A DNA stretch of 8,845 nt from an uncultured Collinsella sp. (GTDB taxonomy: Bacteria; Actinomycetota; Coriobacteriia; Coriobacteriales; Coriobacteriaceae), in NCBI GenBank assembly GCA_900757265.1, contig CAAENW010000259.1, positions 1-8,845 of the forward strand. Direction: 5' to 3'. The translations under genes and the position numbers were made by a program. The first letter of the stretch is position 1; every line of letters begins with the position of its first letter. Shown here in pieces: positions 5,554 to 8,845 of the stretch. Below the pieces are notes generated by a model. That model saw only the letters and a list, made by a program, of their open reading frames with translations. It was not told where the DNA came from and made no database searches.

Positions 5554-7401
5554 CTACTCTACCGTGACGCTCTTGGCTAGGTTACGGGGCTGATCGACGT
5601 CGCAGCCGCGCAGGATGGCGACCTCGCGGGCGAGCAGCTGCAGCGGGACGCTCGCCGTGATGGGGCTGAACACGTCGCGGACTGCTGGCACGCGGATGAT
5701 GCAGTCGGCGATCTTGTTGATCTCCTCGTCGCCCTCGGTGGCAACGACGATGACCTTGGCGCCGCGTGCCTTGCACTCCATAAGGTTCGACACGGTCTTG
5801 TCGTAGGTGGCGCTCTTGGTGGCCACGGCGATGACGGGGAAGCCCGGGTCGATCAGGGCGATGGGGCCGTGCTTCATCTCACCGGCGGCGTAGGCCTCGG
5901 CGTGCAGGTAGCTGACCTCTTTGAGCTTGAGCGCGCCCTCGTAGGAAATAGCGGCACCCATGCCGCGACCCACGAACAGTGCGGACTGCGCGTCCTTGCA
6001 CAGCAGGGCGGCCTCATGCACGGCCTCGGTCTGGGTATCCAAAATCCACTGGATCTGCTCGGCCGTATCGGAAAGCTCGCGGAACAGCATGCGCGCCTGC
6101 TTGGTGGTCAGGCGGTACTTGACCTGCGCTAGCAGCAGAGCCAGCAGCGTCAGGCTCACGACCTGGCCGATGAAGCTCTTGGTCGAGGCGACCGCGATCT
6201 CCTTGTTGGCCTTGGTGTAGATGACGCCGTCGCTCTCACGCGCCACGGGGCTGCCCACCACGTTGGTGATGCCGAAGACCTTGGCACCCTTGATGCGCGC
6301 GTCGCGAATGGCGGCAAGGGTATCGGCCGTCTCGCCCGACTGGGACACGGCAACGACAAGCGTCGTCGGCGTAATGATGGGGTTGCGATAACGGAACTCG
6401 CTGGCCGCCTCCACCTCGGTGGGGATGCGAGCCCAGCCCTCAATGAGATTCTTGGCAATGAGGCCAGCGTGATAGCTAGTGCCGCAAGCGATCACGTAGA
6501 CGCGGTCGATGTCGTTGAGTTCCTCGAGGGACAGGCCCAGCTCGTCGATATCGAGCTCGCCGGCGGGGGTCATACGGCCCACCAGCGTATCGCGCACGAC
6601 GCGCGGCTGCTCGTGGATTTCCTTGAGCATAAAGTCGGGATAACCGCCCTTTTCTGCCATGTCCAGGTCCCAGTCGATGTGGGTGACCTTGGGCTCGATA
6701 ACGTTGCCGGCCTCGTCGGTGTACTCGACGCCCGCGGGCGTGAGCTTGGCAAACTGACCGTCCTCGAGCACCACGACATCGCGGGTGGCGTCGATGAGCG
6801 CGATGACATCGGAAGCAACATAGGAGCCGGTTTCGCCCACGCCGACCACAATCGGGGAGTCCTTGCGCGCCACGGCGATCACGCCGGGCTCGTCAGCGCA
6901 CACGGCGGCCAAACCATAGGCACCGACCACGTGGGTGCAAGCCTCGCGCACGGAGGCCATCAGGTCGTGCGTCTCGGCATAAGCCTCTTCGATCAGATGC
7001 GCGAAGACCTCGGTATCGGTCTCGCTCTTAAAGTGGTGGCCGCGGCCCTTCAGCTCTTCGCGCAGCTCGGCGAAGTTCTCGATGATGCCGTTGTGGACGA
7101 TGGCGATACGACCGTCGCAGCTGGTGTGGGGATGGGCGTTAACGACGGAGGGCTTGCCGTGGGTGGCCCAACGGGTGTGGCCGATACCGCAGGTAGCGTC
7201 GCTGTCGATGTTGGAAAGCTCGCTCTCCAGGCCCGCGACCTTGCCCACGCGGCGGATGACGTCGAGGTGCGCCGCGGCGCCCTCACCCACCTCGAGCGCG
7301 ACGCCCGAGGAGTCATAGCCGCGATACTCCATACGCTTGAGGCCCGTGACCAGGATGTTCTTTGCAATATCAGAGCCGGTGTAGCCGACGATTCCGCACA
7401 T
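5554..7401 (-). CDS. glmS: Glutamine-fructose-6-phosphate aminotransferase (isomerizing), GlmS
   Basis: GlmS converts fructose-6-phosphate and glutamine to glucosamine-6-phosphate and glutamate, the first committed step to UDP-GlcNAc, peptidoglycan and other amino sugars, in the cytoplasm. The 615 residues match the usual length (about 600-610). The N-terminal glutaminase domain (2-about 220) starts MCGIVGYTG, with Cys2 becoming the catalytic nucleophile once Met is removed. It also has YRGYDSSG (26-33), GHTRWATHGKPS (74-85) and HNGIIENF (103-110). Two SIS sugar-isomerase domains follow: ACGTSYHAG (305-313) and SQSGETADTL (353-362) in the first, GRGMGAAISYEGALKLKE (478-495) and MKHGP (509-513) in the second. 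The C-terminus DQPRNLAKSVTVE includes the conserved active-site Lys610. The ATG is preceded by GAAGGGA. The gene is single and has its own terminator; it looks intact. No glmS ribozyme core is seen upstream. Confidence 0.98.
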   Translation of the reverse strand: MCGIVGYTGSDIAKNILVTGLKRMEYRGYDSSGVALEVGEGAAAHLDVIRRVGKVAGLESELSNIDSDATCGIGHTRWATHGKPSVVNAHPHTSCDGRIAIVHNGIIENFAELREELKGRGHHFKSETDTEVFAHLIEEAYAETHDLMASVREACTHVVGAYGLAAVCADEPGVIAVARKDSPIVVGVGETGSYVASDVIALIDATRDVVVLEDGQFAKLTPAGVEYTDEAGNVIEPKVTHIDWDLDMAEKGGYPDFMLKEIHEQPRVVRDTLVGRMTPAGELDIDELGLSLEELNDIDRVYVIACGTSYHAGLIAKNLIEGWARIPTEVEAASEFRYRNPIITPTTLVVAVSQSGETADTLAAIRDARIKGAKVFGITNVVGSPVARESDGVIYTKANKEIAVASTKSFIGQVVSLTLLALLLAQVKYRLTTKQARMLFRELSDTAEQIQWILDTQTEAVHEAALLCKDAQSALFVGRGMGAAISYEGALKLKEVSYLHAEAYAAGEMKHGPIALIDPGFPVIAVATKSATYDKTVSNLMECKARGAKVIVVATEGDEEINKIADCIIRVPAVRDVFSPITASVPLQLLAREVAILRGCDVDQPRNLAKSVTVE

Positions 7402-7471
7402 AGGATAAATCCCTTCGTTCGCGTGACTGCAAGACGTCCACGCACAGGGGGCGCTGAGACGTATAACGTTC

Positions 7472-7484
7472 GAGTATTGTACTC
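7472..7484 (-). promoter_or_regulatory. Possible glmS -10 region inside a short palindrome
   Basis: On the minus strand TACAAT (complement of 7476-7481) matches the -10 consensus at five of six bases, about 75 bases before the glmS ATG, but no convincing -35 lies 16-18 bases upstream. It overlaps the perfect palindrome GAGTA-TTG-TACTC (7472-7484), where a bound regulator would block it. Confidence 0.35.
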
Positions 7485-7502
7485 ACGCAAGCGCAAGCTG
7501 AT

Positions 7503-7535
7503 ATACCAGAAGTGGTATCTCAACTTAGATACCAC
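7503..7535. promoter_or_regulatory. Cluster of TGGTAT/ATACCA half-sites upstream of glmS
   Basis: GTGGTATCT (7512-7520) and AGATACCAC (7527-7535) are perfect 9-bp inverted copies with a 6-base spacer. A third half-site, ATACCA (7503-7508), faces TGGTAT (7513-7518) across four bases. Three phased half-sites of one sequence just upstream of the possible glmS promoter suggest an operator. TGGT/ACCA half-sites are also found in operators of GntR/HutC-type amino-sugar regulators (DasR/NagR), but the spacing differs here, so this link is only a suggestion. Confidence 0.45.
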
Positions 7536-7563
7536 CCGATGCACACATGCCCAGCCGGTCCAA

Positions 7564-7598
7564 ACCGCCACAATGGGGACAGGAACCTTTGTGGTGGT
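7564..7598 (+). repeat. Hairpin element with GGGGACAGG loop, related in design to the 46-bp repeat
   Basis: ACCGCCACAA (7564-7573) pairs with TTGTGGTGGT (7589-7598) over 10 bp with one G-U pair in rightward RNA. The 15-base loop carries GGGGACAGGAACC. The plan (arm, GGGACAGG, arm) is that of the 46-bp repeats, but the arms have a different sequence. It faces the right copy at 7619-7664, so GGGACAGG (7576-7583) and CCTGTCCC (7644-7651) are inverted to each other. Confidence 0.6.
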
Positions 7599-7618
7599 CG
7601 CGCTGGCAACGGCGTTTC

Positions 7619-7664
7619 CCCAGATAAAACCTGCCAAAATAAACCTGTCCCTTTTTGGTAGGTT
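7619..7664 (-). repeat. 46-bp repeat, right copy, overlapping the LacI gene promoter
   Basis: This is the reverse complement of 5438-5483 with 45 of 46 bases matching. The single change, in the arm at 7653-7664 (TTTTGGTAGGTT), turns a G-C pair into a G-U pair in rightward RNA, so the stem with AACCTGCCAAAA (7628-7639) can still form. The bases expected to hold the -35 of the LacI gene (about 7650-7655, CCTTTT) lie inside the repeat, and its -10 lies nine bases past it. Confidence 0.8.
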
Positions 7665-7672
7665 TGGGATGC

Positions 7673-7678
7673 TACAAT
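7673..7678 (+). promoter_or_regulatory. Extended -10 promoter of the LacI-family regulator gene
   Basis: TACAAT preceded by TGC forms an extended -10 about 36 bases before the ATG at 7714. The -35 position is poor (CCTTTT) and falls inside the 46-bp repeat, so the promoter probably depends on the extended -10. The expected start is near 7685. Confidence 0.55.
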
Positions 7679-7689
7679 CTGGCTTGTAC

Positions 7690-7703
7690 TTGAAACGCAT
7701 CAA
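7690..7703. promoter_or_regulatory. Possible autoregulatory operator of the LacI-family regulator
   Basis: TTGAAACGCATCAA is an imperfect palindrome (TTGA..CG..TCAA, 10 of 14 bases symmetric) with a central CpG, the form usual for LacI-family operators. It lies between the predicted transcript start and the Shine-Dalgarno, where a bound repressor would block its own gene. Confidence 0.4.
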
Positions 7704-7713
7704 AGGGGCCGCT

Positions 7714-8826
7714 ATGGCAAAGGTAAAAATCAGCGATGTCGCGCGCGAGGCAGGGGTTTCGCTGGGCACGGTTTCCAACGCACTCAACCACCCCGAAAAG
7801 CTGCGCCCCGAGACCCTTAAGCTCATCAACGAGACCATCAGTCGCCTTGGCTACCTGCCCAACCAAAGCGCCCGTCAGCTCGCGGGCGGCACCACCAAGT
7901 CCTTTGGCCTGGTTCTCCCCCGTCTCGACCACGGCTTCTCGCTCCAAATTGCCAGCGGCGCCCATAACGAGGCCCGTAAGCACGGTTACGACCTACTCAT
8001 CGCCAACGCCGATAACGACGATATTCTCGAGGACCATTACCTGCGCTATTTTATGGGCACGCAAATGTCCGGTGTCATGGTTCAGCCCATGACGTCCCCC
8101 GACTGGCACCCCGCCATGACCAAGATGCCCGTGCCGATCGTCCATCTGGACATCCACTGTTCCGAGCCCGGTTACTACGTGGCCGCCGACAACGAGGCGC
8201 AGGGGCGCATTATCGCCGAGCTCGCCATCACCCGCGGCGCACGCCATATCACCGTTGTGGGCAGAGCGGCATTTATGCAGCTCACTCTGCGCGTGCTTGG
8301 CATTCACAAGGCCCTCGCCCTGCATCCCGATATCAAAATTGAGGTCATTGACGCCGGAGAGTGGAATACCGCAGCCGACGGCTACAGCATTGGCGCTCAG
8401 ATTGCCGGGCGCCCTGCCGACGAACGTCCCGATTTTGTCGTTGGCCTGACCGACGTGTTGGCCTCGGGTGTTATCTCGGCATTGGTCGACAAAGGCATCT
8501 CCGTCCCCGAGCAGGTTCGCGTGGCCGGATGCGACGGCAACCCGCTCGCATGGAGTGGGTCGGTCCCCCTCACCACGGTGGCACCCCCGGGCTACGAGAT
8601 TGGCCGCAAGGGTGTCCAACTGCTGATGGAGCAAATCGAGAACAAGCCCGCCGCCAAGACCAAACGCGTCCGCATCGGCTCTGCCGCGCGCCCCGTCACC
8701 GCGGTCACGGCCACCGAGGACATCAACCGCCAAGAACTCGTACGGCCGTTCCTCCTCGAGCGCGCCAGCACCCAGGCAAGCAACCACGCCGAAGCCACCG
8801 CCATCAACCTCGGCGCCTACCTGTAG
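7714..8826 (+). CDS. LacI/GalR-family transcriptional regulator
   Basis: The 370-residue product begins with the LacI helix-turn-helix KISDVAREAGVSLGTVSNAL (5-24) and the hinge helix YLPNQSARQLAGG (47-59), then a periplasmic-binding-protein-like ligand domain (about 62-350). That domain includes GLVLPRLDHGF (65-75), TSPDWHP (127-133), the dimer/effector region DFVVGLTDVLASGVISALVDKG (240-261), VPEQVRVAGCDGNP (264-277) and the closing PFLLERAS (345-352). Such proteins usually repress sugar genes until a sugar binds; the ligand is unknown. A tail of about 18 residues (353-370) follows the normal end and is slightly long for the family. The ATG at 7714 follows AAAGGGG at five bases. The frame is open far upstream only because it runs antisense to glmS. 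Control of glmS by this protein is possible but unproven. Confidence 0.93.
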   Translation: MAKVKISDVAREAGVSLGTVSNALNHPEKLRPETLKLINETISRLGYLPNQSARQLAGGTTKSFGLVLPRLDHGFSLQIASGAHNEARKHGYDLLIANADNDDILEDHYLRYFMGTQMSGVMVQPMTSPDWHPAMTKMPVPIVHLDIHCSEPGYYVAADNEAQGRIIAELAITRGARHITVVGRAAFMQLTLRVLGIHKALALHPDIKIEVIDAGEWNTAADGYSIGAQIAGRPADERPDFVVGLTDVLASGVISALVDKGISVPEQVRVAGCDGNPLAWSGSVPLTTVAPPGYEIGRKGVQLLMEQIENKPAAKTKRVRIGSAARPVTAVTATEDINRQELVRPFLLERASTQASNHAEATAINLGAYL

Positions 8827-8845
8827 CAAAAAGCGCCGCAGCGGA
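8827..8845 (+). other. Possible left half of a terminator, cut by the window edge
   Basis: Directly after the LacI gene stop the sequence reads CAAAAAGCGCCGCAGCGGA and ends. An A-run followed by a GC-rich arm is the usual left half of a bidirectional intrinsic terminator, but the partner arm lies outside the window. Confidence 0.3.

Larger units (their letters stand above)
7402..7713. other. 312-base divergent spacer between glmS and the LacI regulator gene
   Basis: The spacer holds no gene. From left to right it contains the glmS leader with a GAAGGGA Shine-Dalgarno, a possible glmS -10 inside a small palindrome (7472-7484), a cluster of TGGTAT/ATACCA half-sites (7503-7535), a hairpin element with a GGGGACAGG loop (7564-7598), the right copy of the 46-bp repeat (7619-7664), and the LacI gene's -10, possible operator and Shine-Dalgarno (7673-7710). 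Confidence 0.8.

Noticed and set aside
7402..7470. glmS ribozyme upstream of glmS
   Set aside because: The leader from the possible start is only about 70 bases, shorter than the known ribozyme, and I see no ribozyme core. Absence cannot be proved without a covariance-model search.
5438..7664. Composite transposon or insertion sequence around glmS bounded by the 46-bp inverted repeats
   Set aside because: No transposase lies between the repeats, glmS looks native with its own terminator, and no target-site duplication is visible.
6469..7713. Long rightward open frame continuous with the LacI gene, suggesting a 785-residue fusion protein
   Set aside because: This part is exactly antisense to glmS, a secure gene. 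The LacI helix-turn-helix begins right after an ATG with AAAGGGG, and a promoter lies at 7673. The extension is a codon-bias shadow.

Overview
The window is a compact, GC-rich bacterial chromosome segment with short, AT-richer intergenic spaces and clear Shine-Dalgarno sequences. The mix of genes (a UPF0324/YeiH-type exporter, a FadR-type GntR regulator, a LacI regulator, GlmS, a small nitroreductase and a Fis-tailed NtrC/PrpR-like regulator) and the base composition suggest a gut actinobacterium of the Coriobacteriia, perhaps Collinsella. This is a judgement from memory of such genomes. No rRNA or marker gene in the window proves it.

Layout, left to right. Positions 1-6 hold only the first two codons of a leftward gene with a good promoter. 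A leftward 96-residue protein of unknown function (190-480) ends in an intrinsic terminator (129-160). A rightward nitroreductase (774-1295) converges on a leftward single-span membrane protein (1359-1934), with a hairpin between them. Two further leftward genes follow: a regulator with a ruined AAA+ ATPase domain and an intact Fis-type helix-turn-helix (2019-3236), and a YeiH-family membrane transporter (3510-4544). The space between these two is unusually rich in inverted repeats. A GntR/FCD regulator (4708-5439) is divergent from the transporter and is its most likely regulator. glmS (leftward, 5554-7401) makes glucosamine-6-phosphate for peptidoglycan and ends in a strong hairpin (5495-5530). 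A LacI-family regulator (7714-8826) is divergent from glmS.

The most striking non-coding structure is a 46-bp sequence present twice in opposite orientation (5438-5483 and 7619-7664, 45 of 46 bases identical), bracketing glmS. Each copy is itself a hairpin with an off-centre GGGACAGG in the loop. A third, diverged element with the same design (7564-7598) lies beside the right-hand copy. They look like a dispersed REP/MITE-like family. The right-hand copy overlaps the expected -35 region of the LacI gene, and the left-hand copy starts inside the stop codon of the GntR gene, where it could act as its terminator.

No tRNA, rRNA, CRISPR array, transposase or phage gene is visible. The coding content is mostly ordinary. 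The points worth a second look are the repeat family around glmS, the degenerate ATPase regulator and the structured spacer next to it.
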